Shown: positions 18,083-27,244 of the stretch, piece after piece
Layout: each line of letters opens with the position of its first letter
How positions within the stretch are numbered: the stretch's first letter is position 1
NCBI RefSeq assembly: GCF_904848585.1
Contig: NZ_CAJHCR010000002.1
Location: 310,001 to 374,000, forward strand
DNA length: 64,000 bases
Source of the DNA: Paraburkholderia kirstenboschensis
Lineage (GTDB): Bacteria; Pseudomonadota; Gammaproteobacteria; Burkholderiales; Burkholderiaceae
Direction: 5' to 3'
Made by a program: the position numbers and the translations under genes
The notes under the pieces: model-generated
The model's database searches: none
What the model was told of the DNA's origin: nothing
Seen by the model: only the letters and a program-made list of their open reading frames with translations

Positions 18083-19558
18083 GTGCTTCGTTGCATCGAG
18101 ATCGAAAACCATTTTGCCGCGTGGCGTGCAGCAGCTCTCTTTGCGCTGGCTCAAGGCCTCGCGCCCGAGTCAATCGAGTGGCGCATTAAAGAAGGCGCCG
18201 ATCATGGTTCGCAGTCCGGACAAACGGCACTCGATTACGGTGAGACGTCCGGCAACGCGGCGCTTGGGTCGGACGCCCCGACAGTCCACGTCTCGAAAGA
18301 ACTGTCGGCGCTGCTGCATGATGCGGCGCTCTATCGGGAGCCGGACCGGTGGGCATTCCTGTACAAAGTGCTGTGGCGCTGGCAGTGCGGCGATCGCTCG
18401 GCGGCGTCGCCAGCCGACGTCGACGGCGCACGGCTCTATCGGATGGCTAAAGCCGTGCGGCGTGCGAAGCACGACATGATTGCGTACGTGCGCTTTCGTA
18501 AGCAGAAGCCGGACGCTCAAACGCCCGAGTACATAGCGTGGTACGAACCCGAACACGATGTTCTCGCGTGGGCCGCGGAACATTTCGCGCAACGCATGGG
18601 GCGCTCGTCGTGGATGATCGCGACGCCTCACGGCGCCGCATTCTGGAACGGCGAGCAATTGCATATTGAAGCGCGCCGTGCTCTGCGCCACGAACATCGC
18701 TGCGACACTGAAGACGAAGCCGAGGCGCTGTGGCTCGCGTACTACCGCAGCACATTCAATCCTGCGCGTCTGAACGAAGCTGCGCTCGAACAGCACATGC
18801 CGGTGCGGTTCTGGAAAGGGCTGCCGGAAGGCCATCTGATTCCCGCCATGATCAGCGAAGCAAAGAGCGGCGCGCGGCGCGTCGCGCAGGCGAGCGGAGT
18901 CGCGGCGCTCGGCGGCAAGTCCATTGCTGTTGAAGCCGAGTTCGCGCAGCCCGCCCGCGATCAGCCATCGTCGCTGGACGCCTGCCGGCGCTGCGACCTG
19001 TGGCGCAATGCGACGCAAGCCGTCGGCAGTTCGGGACCTCGCGACGCGCGCATCATGCTTATCGGTGAGCAGCCCGGCGATCAGGAGGATCTGAGCGGCG
19101 AACCTTTCATTGGGCCGGCGGGACAGTTGCTGGACCTCGCGATCGCCCGAGCCGGCCTATCGCGCGAGCAGCTTTATTTGACGAACGCGGTAAAGCATTT
19201 CAAGTGGGAACCTCGCGGTAAGCGCAGGCTGCACAAAACCGCCGCGCAGCGCGAAGTGGAAGCATGTTCGTATTGGCTCGAGCAGGAGTTGCAAACGGTT
19301 CGGCCGTCGGTCGTCGTCGCGCTGGGCGCAACGGCGCTCAATGCGTTGCTGCGTGAAAAGGCAAGCTTGCGCGACTATATCGGTAAGCCGTTCGAACTCG
19401 AAGGCGGTTGGGGGATAGCAACGTATCACCCTTCGTTCGCCTTGCGTCAGCAGGACGACGTTGCGCGCGACAAAGTGCTGAGCGCCATCAGCGAAGCACT
19501 CGCCGAAGCGCGGAAACTGGTGGCATCGGGGCAAGGCGAACCGCGCGGAGTACCTTAA
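18083..19558 (+). CDS. DUF4130-UdgX fusion: uracil-DNA glycosylase-superfamily protein
   Basis: This 491-residue protein joins two domains. Residues 1-260 match the DUF4130 family that accompanies the radical-SAM partner, with LYKVLWRWQ and HIEARRALRHEHRCDTEDEAEALW. Residues 298-470 are a UdgX-type uracil-DNA glycosylase: CRRC (301-304), GEQPGDQED (328-336), LTNAVKHFKWEPRGKRRLHK with His384 in the KRRxH loop, and YHPSFALR. In UdgX that His forms a covalent bond to the abasic DNA after uracil removal. The GTG start lies 6 bp after the radical-SAM stop, so the pair is an operon under the SOS box. Confidence 0.92.
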   Translation: MLRCIEIENHFAAWRAAALFALAQGLAPESIEWRIKEGADHGSQSGQTALDYGETSGNAALGSDAPTVHVSKELSALLHDAALYREPDRWAFLYKVLWRWQCGDRSAASPADVDGARLYRMAKAVRRAKHDMIAYVRFRKQKPDAQTPEYIAWYEPEHDVLAWAAEHFAQRMGRSSWMIATPHGAAFWNGEQLHIEARRALRHEHRCDTEDEAEALWLAYYRSTFNPARLNEAALEQHMPVRFWKGLPEGHLIPAMISEAKSGARRVAQASGVAALGGKSIAVEAEFAQPARDQPSSLDACRRCDLWRNATQAVGSSGPRDARIMLIGEQPGDQEDLSGEPFIGPAGQLLDLAIARAGLSREQLYLTNAVKHFKWEPRGKRRLHKTAAQREVEACSYWLEQELQTVRPSVVVALGATALNALLREKASLRDYIGKPFELEGGWGIATYHPSFALRQQDDVARDKVLSAISEALAEARKLVASGQGEPRGVP

Positions 19559-19781
19559 CTGCTAGACTGCATCGCACGTTGCGTCATGCGGTTAAGGGGG
19601 CTTCAATGACCGCGAAGCTACAAGTCAGCAACTCGGGTCCCAAGCGGCGAATCATCACTGCTCGAGGGCCTTGAGAACGTAAAGGGCCTTGGGAACATCG
19701 GAACCCTCGCTAACCCCAAAAAGCCTTGCAGTCCTCGAAGCCCGCGCCCCAGCACCAGGCCAAAACGAACAGGACCATTCC

Positions 19782-21110
19782 ATGAAAGACGACGTCGCCC
19801 GGGTCTCGCTCTCCACTGCGTTCTGGTACTGGCTGCGGCTCGGCTTCATGAGCTTCGGCGGTCCGGCCGGGCAGATTGCGCTGATGCACCAGGAACTCGT
19901 CGAGAGAAAGCGCTGGATCTCGGAAAAGCGCTTTCTGCATGCGTTGAACTACTGCATGGTGCTTCCCGGGCCCGAGGCGCAGCAACTGGCTACCTACATC
20001 GGCTGGCTCATGCATCGCACGTGGGGCGGCGTGATCGCGGGCGGGCTTTTCGTGCTGCCGTCGCTCTTTATTCTGATGGGCCTTTCGTGGGTCTATCTGA
20101 CGTTCGGTAGCGTCCCTGCTGTAGCGGGCGTGCTGTATGGAATCAAGCCGGCCGTGACTGCGATCGTCGTGTTTGCGGCGTATCGCATCGGCTCGCGCGC
20201 GCTTAAAAACGCGTGGCTGTGGTCGATCGCCGCCGCGGCGTTTATTGCGATCTTCGCCGTCAAGGTGCCGTTCCCGTTAATCGTTCTCGTGGCAGGAGTC
20301 ATCGGTTACGTCGGCGGAAAATATGCGCCGGGCACTTTCGTGATTGGCAGCAAGCACGGCGCCGCCGCCCAGCTTCACGGCCCGGCGCTGATCGACGACG
20401 ACACGCCGACGCCTCGTCACGCGCTCTTTACCTGGAAGCGCTTTTTTATCGTGCTGGCAAGCTTCGTCGTCATATGGCTGGTGGCGATCGCTACGCTGGC
20501 CGCGCTTTTCGGATGGAACGGCGCGCTTACGCAAATGGCCTGGTTTTTCACGAAGGCGGCGCTGCTCACGTTCGGCGGCGCGTACGCGGTTTTGCCTTAC
20601 GTCTACCAGGGCGCGGTCGAGCATCAGCATTGGCTGACAGGGCTTCAGATGATCGACGGTCTTGCGCTTGGCGAGACGACGCCTGGCCCGCTCATCATGG
20701 TGGTCGCTTTCGTCGGCTTTGTCGGTGGGTGGACCCGCGCGATCTTCGGTCCGGACGCGCTGCTGCTGTCCGCGGTCGTCGCGTCGACGGTCGTGACGTT
20801 CTTCACTTTTCTGCCTTCGTTCATGTTCATCCTGCTGGGCGGGCCGTTCATCGAGACCACGCACGGCAATTTGAAATTCACCGCGCCGCTGACTGCGATC
20901 ACCGCCGCGGTGGTCGGCGTGATCGTGAATCTTGCCGTCTTCTTTGCGCTGCACGTTCTATGGCCGCAGGGCCTGCATGGAAGCTTCGACTGGCCGTCGC
21001 TCGTCATCGGGCTGGCGGCTGCAATTGCGCTCTTTCGCTTCAAAGCCGGCGTGATACCCGTGGTGCTGGTGTGCGGCGCGGCGGGGCTCGCGATCCGGCT
21101 GCTTGTATGA
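19782..21110 (+). CDS. chrA: Chromate transporter ChrA (CHR family)
   Basis: The 442-residue inner-membrane protein has two homologous halves, each starting with the CHR pattern: FWYWLRLGFMSFGGPAGQIALMHQELV (residues 14-40) and AWFFTKAALLTFGGAYAVLPYVYQGAV (about 265-290). The signatures PGPEAQQLATYIGW and TPGPLIMVVAFVGF mark the ends of each motif block. Bidomain CHR proteins export chromate. No chrB regulator is adjacent, so induction cannot be judged. The ATG follows an AGGA. Confidence 0.93.
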   Translation: MKDDVARVSLSTAFWYWLRLGFMSFGGPAGQIALMHQELVERKRWISEKRFLHALNYCMVLPGPEAQQLATYIGWLMHRTWGGVIAGGLFVLPSLFILMGLSWVYLTFGSVPAVAGVLYGIKPAVTAIVVFAAYRIGSRALKNAWLWSIAAAAFIAIFAVKVPFPLIVLVAGVIGYVGGKYAPGTFVIGSKHGAAAQLHGPALIDDDTPTPRHALFTWKRFFIVLASFVVIWLVAIATLAALFGWNGALTQMAWFFTKAALLTFGGAYAVLPYVYQGAVEHQHWLTGLQMIDGLALGETTPGPLIMVVAFVGFVGGWTRAIFGPDALLLSAVVASTVVTFFTFLPSFMFILLGGPFIETTHGNLKFTAPLTAITAAVVGVIVNLAVFFALHVLWPQGLHGSFDWPSLVIGLAAAIALFRFKAGVIPVVLVCGAAGLAIRLLV

Positions 21111-21156
21111 CGCGCAAGTCGTCCGACTCTATCGCGGCGCCTGCGAGGAAACGCGC

Positions 21157-22017
21157 TCAGGTACTCGCTACCAGCAACTCCTCGGCATTGTTCGGCGGAC
21201 GCAAGCCATCGCTTCTGTTGGCGAAGTAGCGTTGCGTGAGGTCGGTCGCAGAGACGTGCCGCGCCTGCGCGAAGCCGGCCTCGTGCGCAAGCGCCAGCAT
21301 CTCTGCCGGCGTGAAGAAACTGAGAAAAGGCGTGCCGCTTTCGCGCGCGCCCTTCTCCGCCATTTTCAGTCCGGGGCGCACTTCGGGGTCCGCCATGTCC
21401 AGCGGCAGCAGGAACGTCATGGCGAGCGTCGATCCCCGGGCGAAAGCCGCGACCTGGCGCAGCGTGGCCGCGTTTGCCTCACGCGTGAGATACATGCTCA
21501 CGCCCGTCGAGACCACGATTGCCGGCTTGCTGTCGTCGAAGCCCTGCGCCATGAGCCGGTCCTGCCATGCTTCGCCAGCCTCGAAGTCGACCGGCACAAA
21601 GCGCAGCCACGACGGCATGCCGAACCCGAGCTCACCCAGCCGCTGACGCTTCCACTTCTGCGGCCCCGGCTGATCGACCTCGAATACCGTAAGGCGCGAA
21701 GCAATCTCCGGCCTGCGCTGCGCGAAACTGTCGAGCCCCGCGCCAAGAATCACATACTGGCCGATCCCGAGCGCCGCCTGTTCGACCACCAGATCTTCGA
21801 TGAAACGTGCGCGCGCCACGATCGACGCGCGAAACGGCCGCGTGAACTCCGGGTCCATGTCGCCGCGCTGGCGCCAGTCGTCGCCGGGAGACAGCAGTTC
21901 GAGGCCGACCGGGTCATCGAAAACATGCGGCGCGGCGTCGGCTTCCCTGTGCAGCGCCCGCCAGAGTGCGACTCGGGCCGCGGTGCTGTCGGGTGCTAGA
22001 TCTCGCTGATCGTTCAT
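21157..22017 (-). CDS. LCM/PPM-type SAM-dependent methyltransferase
   Basis: The 286-residue protein belongs to the leucine carboxyl methyltransferase-like class I methyltransferases. It shows the N-terminal STAARVALWRALHREAD, a RARFIEDLV segment, the SAM-binding motif YVILGAGLDSFAQRR (near residues 88-102), VFEVDQPGPQKWKR, and VVSTGVSMYLT. Bacterial members act on small molecules or polyketide-like products, but the substrate of this one is unknown. It ends convergently 46 bp from chrA and is probably unrelated to it. Confidence 0.88.
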   Translation of the reverse strand: MNDQRDLAPDSTAARVALWRALHREADAAPHVFDDPVGLELLSPGDDWRQRGDMDPEFTRPFRASIVARARFIEDLVVEQAALGIGQYVILGAGLDSFAQRRPEIASRLTVFEVDQPGPQKWKRQRLGELGFGMPSWLRFVPVDFEAGEAWQDRLMAQGFDDSKPAIVVSTGVSMYLTREANAATLRQVAAFARGSTLAMTFLLPLDMADPEVRPGLKMAEKGARESGTPFLSFFTPAEMLALAHEAGFAQARHVSATDLTQRYFANRSDGLRPPNNAEELLVAST

Positions 22018-22267
22018 GAGCGCCGGTCCTCCATGTTCGTGTTGTCTTCACATGATGCGGGAAAGCGCCCTGCCGTCGCTGCTTTCGCAAGCACGGAGCA
22101 AACACGGAGCAAACACGGAGCCAACCCGGATCAGGTAACGAAAAGAATATCACCGTGCAAACAGGCGGCGTCGGCGGCATGCGCGCGGAACACAACGGAA
22201 TCAGCCCGAGCCCGGCTACGTCTCGTATGCGATCATCGTTTGAACCAGACCAACAACGGAGATCGCA

Positions 22268-22762
22268 ATGAACAGCAAATGGTTTTCGAACTTTGCCAGC
22301 TATCTGTCGACAATGACCGGCCGGCCCGGCACTTTCGTCGTGGCTGTGTCGCTCGTTATCGTATGGGCAATCACGGGCCCGTTCTTCCACTACAGCGACA
22401 CATGGCAGCTCGTGATCAACACGTCGACCACGATCGTCACGTTCCTGATGGTTTTCCTGATACAGAACACACAGAACCGCGACACGGCCGCCATGCAGAT
22501 CAAGCTCGACGAACTGATCCGCGCAATCGAAGGCGCTCATAACGCGCTGCTCGATCTCGAAGAACTGGAGGAGAAAGACCTGACGCGCTTTCGCAAGCAG
22601 TATGAAAACCTCGCCAAGGAAGCGCGAACCGCACTGCGCGAAGGCGGCAGCGATACCGATTCGCCGTTCGTCGACAACCGCGAAGCCGGCGACGAACGGC
22701 GTGATGCAGACAACGGCGGTGGCGCCGGCGACAAACCGACAAAACGTGAGCGGAAAGACTAG
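22268..22762 (+). CDS. Low-affinity iron permease-family protein
   Basis: The 164-residue protein has two hydrophobic helices (about 24-44 and 54-74). The family core runs FVVAVSLVIVWAITGPFFHYSDTWQLVINTSTTIVTFLMVFLIQNTQNRDTAAMQIKLDELIRA, the PF04120 pattern related to fungal Fet4. A charged coiled-coil-like region with ELEEKDLTRFRKQYE and an acidic tail follow. Bacterial members are much shorter than Fet4, and iron transport by them is not established. Confidence 0.88.
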   Translation: MNSKWFSNFASYLSTMTGRPGTFVVAVSLVIVWAITGPFFHYSDTWQLVINTSTTIVTFLMVFLIQNTQNRDTAAMQIKLDELIRAIEGAHNALLDLEELEEKDLTRFRKQYENLAKEARTALREGGSDTDSPFVDNREAGDERRDADNGGGAGDKPTKRERKD

Positions 22763-22994
22763 CTCAAGACGGTTATCGTTTTACAGATATTGCAAGGATT
22801 GAGCCTCAAGCCGGCCGGCAATCGAAGGTGCCGTGCCACGTTGCCGGCCGCCTGGGCAAGTCCGCCAATTCCCTTTAAGATGGAACAGGACGGAACGCTC
22901 GACGCACTGCCGCGCATCAGCAAGATCCCCGAACCTTGAACCGATTCCTCAACCTCATACGGCCCGCGCAAGACGCGGTCATAACGGGAACACC

Positions 22995-23729
22995 ATGACC
23001 ATCGATCAAGCCGTTGTCTCGTCGTTCACGCCCGCCGGCAAAGTGCGGGCATCGATCAATCTGGGCAACCCCATTCTCGCTAACAAAGACCCGCATACCG
23101 GCGAACCGTTCGGCGTATCGGTCGACCTGGCGCGGGCGTTTGCACAGAGGCTCGGCGTCGAACTGGAACTGGTGGTGTTCGACGCAGCGGGCAAATCGGT
23201 GCAGGCCGTGAGCGAGGAGCGTGCCGATTTCGGCTTCTTTGCCGTCGATCCGCTGCGTGGCGAGACGATTGCATTTACCGCGCCGTACGTGCTGATCGAA
23301 GGCTTCTATCTGGTGCGCGACGACTCGCCTGTCCGAACGAATGAGGACGTCGATCAGCCGGAGAACCGCGTCGCGGTCGGCAAAGGCAGCGCCTATGACC
23401 TCTTCCTCACGCGCGAACTGAAGGCCGCGCAGATCGTTCGTGCGCCTACTTCGCCGACGGTCGTGCAGACGTTCCTCGAACAGGGTCTCGAAGTCGCGGC
23501 CGGCGTGAAGCAGCAACTCGAAGCCGACGCGCGCAGCACATCCGGACTGCGGCTTCTCGATGAGCGCTTCATGGTCATTCAACAGGCAATGGGCACGCCG
23601 AAAAGCCGCGGTGAAGCGGCGGCCTCCGCGTTACGCAGCTTCGTCGAGGAAATGAAGGCGTCGGGGTTCGTGGCGGAATCGCTCGCGCGCCATCGGATTG
23701 CGGGCGCATCGGTCGCGCCCGCAGCCTGA
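22995..23729 (+). CDS. Solute-binding-like protein without signal peptide
   Basis: The 244-residue protein has the type-2 periplasmic-binding fold of amino-acid ABC transporters: VSVDLARAFAQRLGVELELV, VQAVSEERADFGFFAVDPLRGETIAFTAPYVLIEGFYLVR, AVGKGSAYDLFLTREL. It begins MTIDQAVVSSFTPAGKVRASINLGN, with no hydrophobic signal segment, and the upstream sequence offers none in frame. It is therefore probably cytosolic, perhaps a sensor or an enzyme-like binding protein. It is 6 bp ahead of an EamA exporter gene. Confidence 0.8.
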   Translation: MTIDQAVVSSFTPAGKVRASINLGNPILANKDPHTGEPFGVSVDLARAFAQRLGVELELVVFDAAGKSVQAVSEERADFGFFAVDPLRGETIAFTAPYVLIEGFYLVRDDSPVRTNEDVDQPENRVAVGKGSAYDLFLTRELKAAQIVRAPTSPTVVQTFLEQGLEVAAGVKQQLEADARSTSGLRLLDERFMVIQQAMGTPKSRGEAAASALRSFVEEMKASGFVAESLARHRIAGASVAPAA

Positions 23730-23735
23730 TCGCGC

Positions 23736-24578
23736 ATGCTCGGCTATACGGGCGGTCTCGTCCTCTTTGCGGCGTTGCTTCATGCAAGCTGGAACGCGCT
23801 GCTGCACGGCAATCGCGACCGCTTCCTTTCCATGACGTGGATGAGCATCGCCATCGCGGCGGTCGCCACGCTCATCATTCCATTCACGCCGTTGCCGGCG
23901 GCCGCGGCATGGCCGTATATCGTCGCATCGGGCCTCGTGCATATCGGCTATAACGCGAGCCTCGTGCGCGCCTACCGCCGCGGCGATCTGGCGCAAGCGT
24001 ATCCGATCGCGCGCGGCTCGTCGCCGCTTCTGGTCACGCTCGGCGCGGCGCTGTTCGCGCATGAGGCGATCGGCCCGTTGCGCGCTGCCGGGATCGTGAT
24101 GATATCCGGCGGCATCATTGCAATCGCACTCGAAGCGGGCCGCGTGTCGCGCACCGGCGTGCTGGCCGCGCTCACCACCGGCGCGACGATCGCGCTTTAC
24201 ACCGTGATCGACGGCATCGGCGTGCGCCTGTCGGGCGGCGAAGCGCTTGCCTACACGGCATCGATGTTCCTGTTCTACTGGCTGATGCCGGTGCTGTTCG
24301 TCGCGATGCGCGGCGTGCCCGCCCTGTGGACCCCGATACGCTCGGCGCCAATGGCGGTCGGCTCCTCGCTGCTGGGCGGCGTTGTATCGGTCGCGGCATA
24401 TGGCATCGTAATCTGGGCGATGCAGTCGGGCGCGATGGGCACGGTGTCGGCATTGCGCGAGACCAGCGTGGTGTTCGCGGTGCTGATCGGGCGGGTGTTT
24501 CTCGGCGAAGCGGTGAGCGGCAAGCGCTGGCTCGCCTGCGTGGTCGTGGCGGCCGGCGCGGTTTACCTCGGACTTTGA
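23736..24578 (+). CDS. EamA/DMT-family transporter
   Basis: The 280-residue protein has about ten hydrophobic helices in two homologous EamA halves. The first ends with AYRRGDLAQAYPIARGSSPLLVTLGAALF and the second with VSALRETSVVFAVLIGRVFLGEAVSGKRWLACVVVAAGAVYLGL, both diagnostic of the drug/metabolite exporter family. The ATG lies 6 bp after the binding-protein gene stop, so they are co-transcribed. The substrate is not indicated; amino-acid export would suit the neighbouring amino-acid-type binding protein. Confidence 0.88.
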   Translation: MLGYTGGLVLFAALLHASWNALLHGNRDRFLSMTWMSIAIAAVATLIIPFTPLPAAAAWPYIVASGLVHIGYNASLVRAYRRGDLAQAYPIARGSSPLLVTLGAALFAHEAIGPLRAAGIVMISGGIIAIALEAGRVSRTGVLAALTTGATIALYTVIDGIGVRLSGGEALAYTASMFLFYWLMPVLFVAMRGVPALWTPIRSAPMAVGSSLLGGVVSVAAYGIVIWAMQSGAMGTVSALRETSVVFAVLIGRVFLGEAVSGKRWLACVVVAAGAVYLGL

Positions 24579-24735
24579 GCCCGTACTCGCCGACCCGCCG
24601 ATCCGGCGCGTGGCGTTGCGCTTGCCTGGGTGATTCGTCGGGTACTTTCCCGGACGCTACCTGTGCCGCTTGCTGGAAGGCCGGACCCGTCGGTCAGACA
24701 CCCGATACGGTCGGCCCTCGGTGCATCAATGCGCG

Positions 24736-25350
24736 TTACATCGGCGGCGCAACGCCATCCTTTTCGACAACCACGCGTTGAGCGACATACGTTCCCTGTG
24801 ACGCCGCCGTTGCCACGATGAACACCTTCTTGCCCGGCGTCAGGTCGGTGCGCGCGGCCGTCGTAAAGGTCACGATAGGTACATTCGGCGGCACCGTCAC
24901 CTCGTTATTGCCGCCCTTGTACGACAGCTTCAGGTTTCGGCCGCTCGTGCCCTGAACGACTGTGTCGACGTTCGCATTGGTCATCGTGCTGTTCGGGCCG
25001 AGGTCCCAGTCATAGTGACCTTCGCCCGTGCCGCGCGCGGCTTCCGGGAATACCACCACCTCGGTTGCCGTCAGCTTGCCGTCGGTGCCGGTCGTGGCGG
25101 CAGTGCCGACGAACGAGCCCGGCTTGATGTCGGAAAGCTGCATCGACTTGACTGCCGACACGGTAACGGCGGGCTTCAGTTCGATCGACACCGTGTCGCC
25201 GCTACGGCGGTGCACCTTCAGGACGTCGCCATCCAGCGCGACGATATCGCCACGAATGCGCGACGGTTTGGCGGCGGGCGTCTGCGCAAGCGCGGCACCG
25301 GCAAAAGACAGCGCCGCAAGCGTGACGCCGAGTTTCAGGCGAATAGACAT
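24736..25350 (-). CDS. DUF5666-like exported protein
   Basis: The 204-residue protein begins with a clean Sec signal peptide, MSIRLKLGVTLAALSFAGAALAQ, with probable cleavage after ALA. The mature part consists of OB-like beta repeats, 'IRGDIVALDGDVLKV...' and 'VVQGTSGRNLKLSYKGGNNEVTVPPNVPIV', as in proteins annotated DUF5666. Function is unknown. GGAG precedes the ATG. It is downstream of the molybdoprotein-cytochrome b pair on the same strand with a 58-bp gap and may belong to their periplasmic redox system. Confidence 0.75.
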   Translation of the reverse strand: MSIRLKLGVTLAALSFAGAALAQTPAAKPSRIRGDIVALDGDVLKVHRRSGDTVSIELKPAVTVSAVKSMQLSDIKPGSFVGTAATTGTDGKLTATEVVVFPEAARGTGEGHYDWDLGPNSTMTNANVDTVVQGTSGRNLKLSYKGGNNEVTVPPNVPIVTFTTAARTDLTPGKKVFIVATAASQGTYVAQRVVVEKDGVAPPM

Positions 25351-25408
25351 GAATGCTCCATGAGAAACGGTTGAGAGAACTGCAAAGCCCTGAACGGGCC
25401 AATGAACA

Positions 25409-26200
25409 TCAGGAACCGCCAAACCAGTTGTAGCCCTGGTTCTCCCAGTAACCACCGGGATAGTCGTTCGTCACGCTGATTGCGACGATATGCTTTGGAT
25501 TTTTGTAGCCCAGCTTGGTCGGCATGCGCAGCTTCATGGGGAAGCCGTATTTCGGCGGCAGCGGCCCGCCGTCGTAGCCAAGCGTGAGCTGCGTTTGCGG
25601 ATGGAGCGCCGTCGGCATGTCGATGCTCGTCCAGTAGTTGTCCGCGCAATGCAGCGACACATACTTTGCCGTGATGTCGGCGCCCGCGCGCTTCAGGAAC
25701 CCGGCAAAGCGCACGCCGTCCCAACGGCCGATCGCGCTCCACCCTTCGATGCAGATATGGCGCGTAATCTGGCTTTCCTGCGGCAACGCGCGCAACTCGT
25801 CGAGCGTCCACACGCGCTTGCCGTTCGCGAGGCCGCTCACTTCCAGCCGGTAGCTCGCGGCATCGACCTCGGGGACGTCGTCGATATCGTAGAACGCGTT
25901 GAACGGAAACGGCCGGGTGATCATCGATTCGGGATACGTCGGCGCGAGCGTGTTCGGACTGAAGAGCAATGCCTGCACGTCGTCGTTGAAGGACGACATC
26001 TTGCGCAGCATCGTATTCACGGACTTGTCGTTGGACAGATCGCAGCCCGACAGCAGCGCGATCCCGCCAAGCGTGAGAATGCGCTGGCCCAGCAGACGGC
26101 GCGCCGGATTCTTGAGTTCGCTGCGCGCATCCTTGATGATCGTCTCTGCATGAGACTGCGCAAACGCAGTGAGTTTTCCGGACTTGTTGCGAAGGGTCAT
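25409..26200 (-). CDS. Periplasmic molybdopterin oxidoreductase (sulfite-oxidase fold)
   Basis: The 263-residue protein has the oxidoreductase molybdopterin domain. The single molybdenum-ligating cysteine is Cys150 in HICIEGWSAIGRW, followed by LHCADNYWTSIDMPTALHPQT and LRMPTKLGYKNPKHIVAI. The N-terminus carries a twin Arg (RRLLGQR, residues 34-40) before a hydrophobic stretch ending in the lipobox LSGC (Cys53). Tat export of the folded cofactor protein, possibly with lipid anchoring, is therefore likely. It lies 2 bp after a cytochrome b gene, as MsrP-MsrQ-like pairs do. The substrate is unknown. Confidence 0.9.
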   Translation of the reverse strand: MTLRNKSGKLTAFAQSHAETIIKDARSELKNPARRLLGQRILTLGGIALLSGCDLSNDKSVNTMLRKMSSFNDDVQALLFSPNTLAPTYPESMITRPFPFNAFYDIDDVPEVDAASYRLEVSGLANGKRVWTLDELRALPQESQITRHICIEGWSAIGRWDGVRFAGFLKRAGADITAKYVSLHCADNYWTSIDMPTALHPQTQLTLGYDGGPLPPKYGFPMKLRMPTKLGYKNPKHIVAISVTNDYPGGYWENQGYNWFGGS

Positions 26201-26202
26201 GG

Positions 26203-26796
26203 TTAGCGTCCCCGAATCATCATGAGCAGCGAGCGCGGCACGAGCGCGACCATCGCAATGTGCACGACGAAGAATGCGACCAGCACGCTCATCGCGACGA
26301 AATGCACGACTCGTGCGTTGTCATATCCGCCCATTAACGTGCGCAGCAGCGGAAACTGCACGGACTTCCAGATCGCGAGCCCCGACAGAATGACGAGCGC
26401 GATATCGACGATCACCACGAGGTAGGCGAACTTCTGCACTGCGTTGTAGCGCGATAGGTCTTCATGCTCCAGCTTGCCGCGCAGGGCCGCCGTGAGATCT
26501 CTTGCAATCGACCTGATGCTCACCGGCAGCAGTTTGCGGCGCAGGCGCCCCGAAACGATGTTGAGCCCGACGTAGACGAGAAAATTGACGACCAGCACCC
26601 ACATGACCGCGAAGTGCCATTGCAAGGCTCCGCCGAGCCAGCCGCCCAAGGTGATCGTGGAAGGAAACTGCAAGCCCGCAAAGATGGGCGATGCGTCGTA
26701 GATCTGCCAGCCGCTCATCACCATCAGCACGACGGCTAACGCGTTGACCCAGTGTGCGATGCGGACCCAGGCGGGTTGAATCGTGGTGTAACTCAA
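26203..26796 (-). CDS. Cytochrome b561-type membrane subunit
   Basis: The 197-residue protein has four transmembrane helices with His residues placed to bind two b hemes: His15 in RIAHWVNAL, a His in LQWHFAVMW, and two in the last helices (VVHFVAMSV and FFVVHIAMV). This is the Ni/Fe-hydrogenase/formate-dehydrogenase b-subunit fold. It likely feeds or drains electrons between the quinone pool and the molybdoprotein encoded immediately downstream. Confidence 0.9.
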   Translation of the reverse strand: MSYTTIQPAWVRIAHWVNALAVVLMVMSGWQIYDASPIFAGLQFPSTITLGGWLGGALQWHFAVMWVLVVNFLVYVGLNIVSGRLRRKLLPVSIRSIARDLTAALRGKLEHEDLSRYNAVQKFAYLVVIVDIALVILSGLAIWKSVQFPLLRTLMGGYDNARVVHFVAMSVLVAFFVVHIAMVALVPRSLLMMIRGR

Positions 26797-27244
26797 AGCG
26801 GCCTCGTGGTTGGTAGCTGCGAAGAAACGAGCGGGGTTACCGACGTAAACATCGCCGGCGGGCAGCTATTCCATTGCATGAGAAATTTATTTTTGCCGCG
26901 AAAGGTGAATCGGGTGATTGGTCATGGTCAGGTTTTTTTCACCTGCACCTCGGCCAGTGTCAATTGCACGGACGTCCCGCTTTGCCACGCATTCGCGCCA
27001 TTCATCACCGGCCGCTCTGCAATGTCCGCGCGCTTGCGCCGCTGCCCGGCAGTCGATACATGAAACCGCTTGTCGCGGTCCTCGGCCACGGCCCGCGCCG
27101 CACTATCCCCCTCCCGGCCGACGATGCGCACGAACACACGGACAAAAACTATTGGTTTTCTCTAGAGTTGATGGATCGTCGGCCAATGCCGGCTGACGAA
27201 GCCGCGCTGACTCGCAGCGCGGGTCAACCAAAAGGAAAAAACAA
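26797..27244. promoter_or_regulatory. Divergent intergenic region with structured leader before the reductase gene
   Basis: No protein-like frame is evident. Near the right end, a perfect 8-bp stem CCGCGCTG / CAGCGCGG (27202-27222, 5-nt loop) sits just upstream of the AAGGAA ribosome site of the reductase gene. An imperfect stem (TCGTC...GACGA, 27176-27199) precedes it. Both would lie in the mRNA leader. Confidence 0.45.

Noticed and set aside
22090..22135. Short direct repeat (GGAGCAAACAC-like, about 3 copies) upstream of the iron-permease-like gene
   Set aside because: Only a few copies, with no link to a gene start or structure; noted but not counted as a feature.
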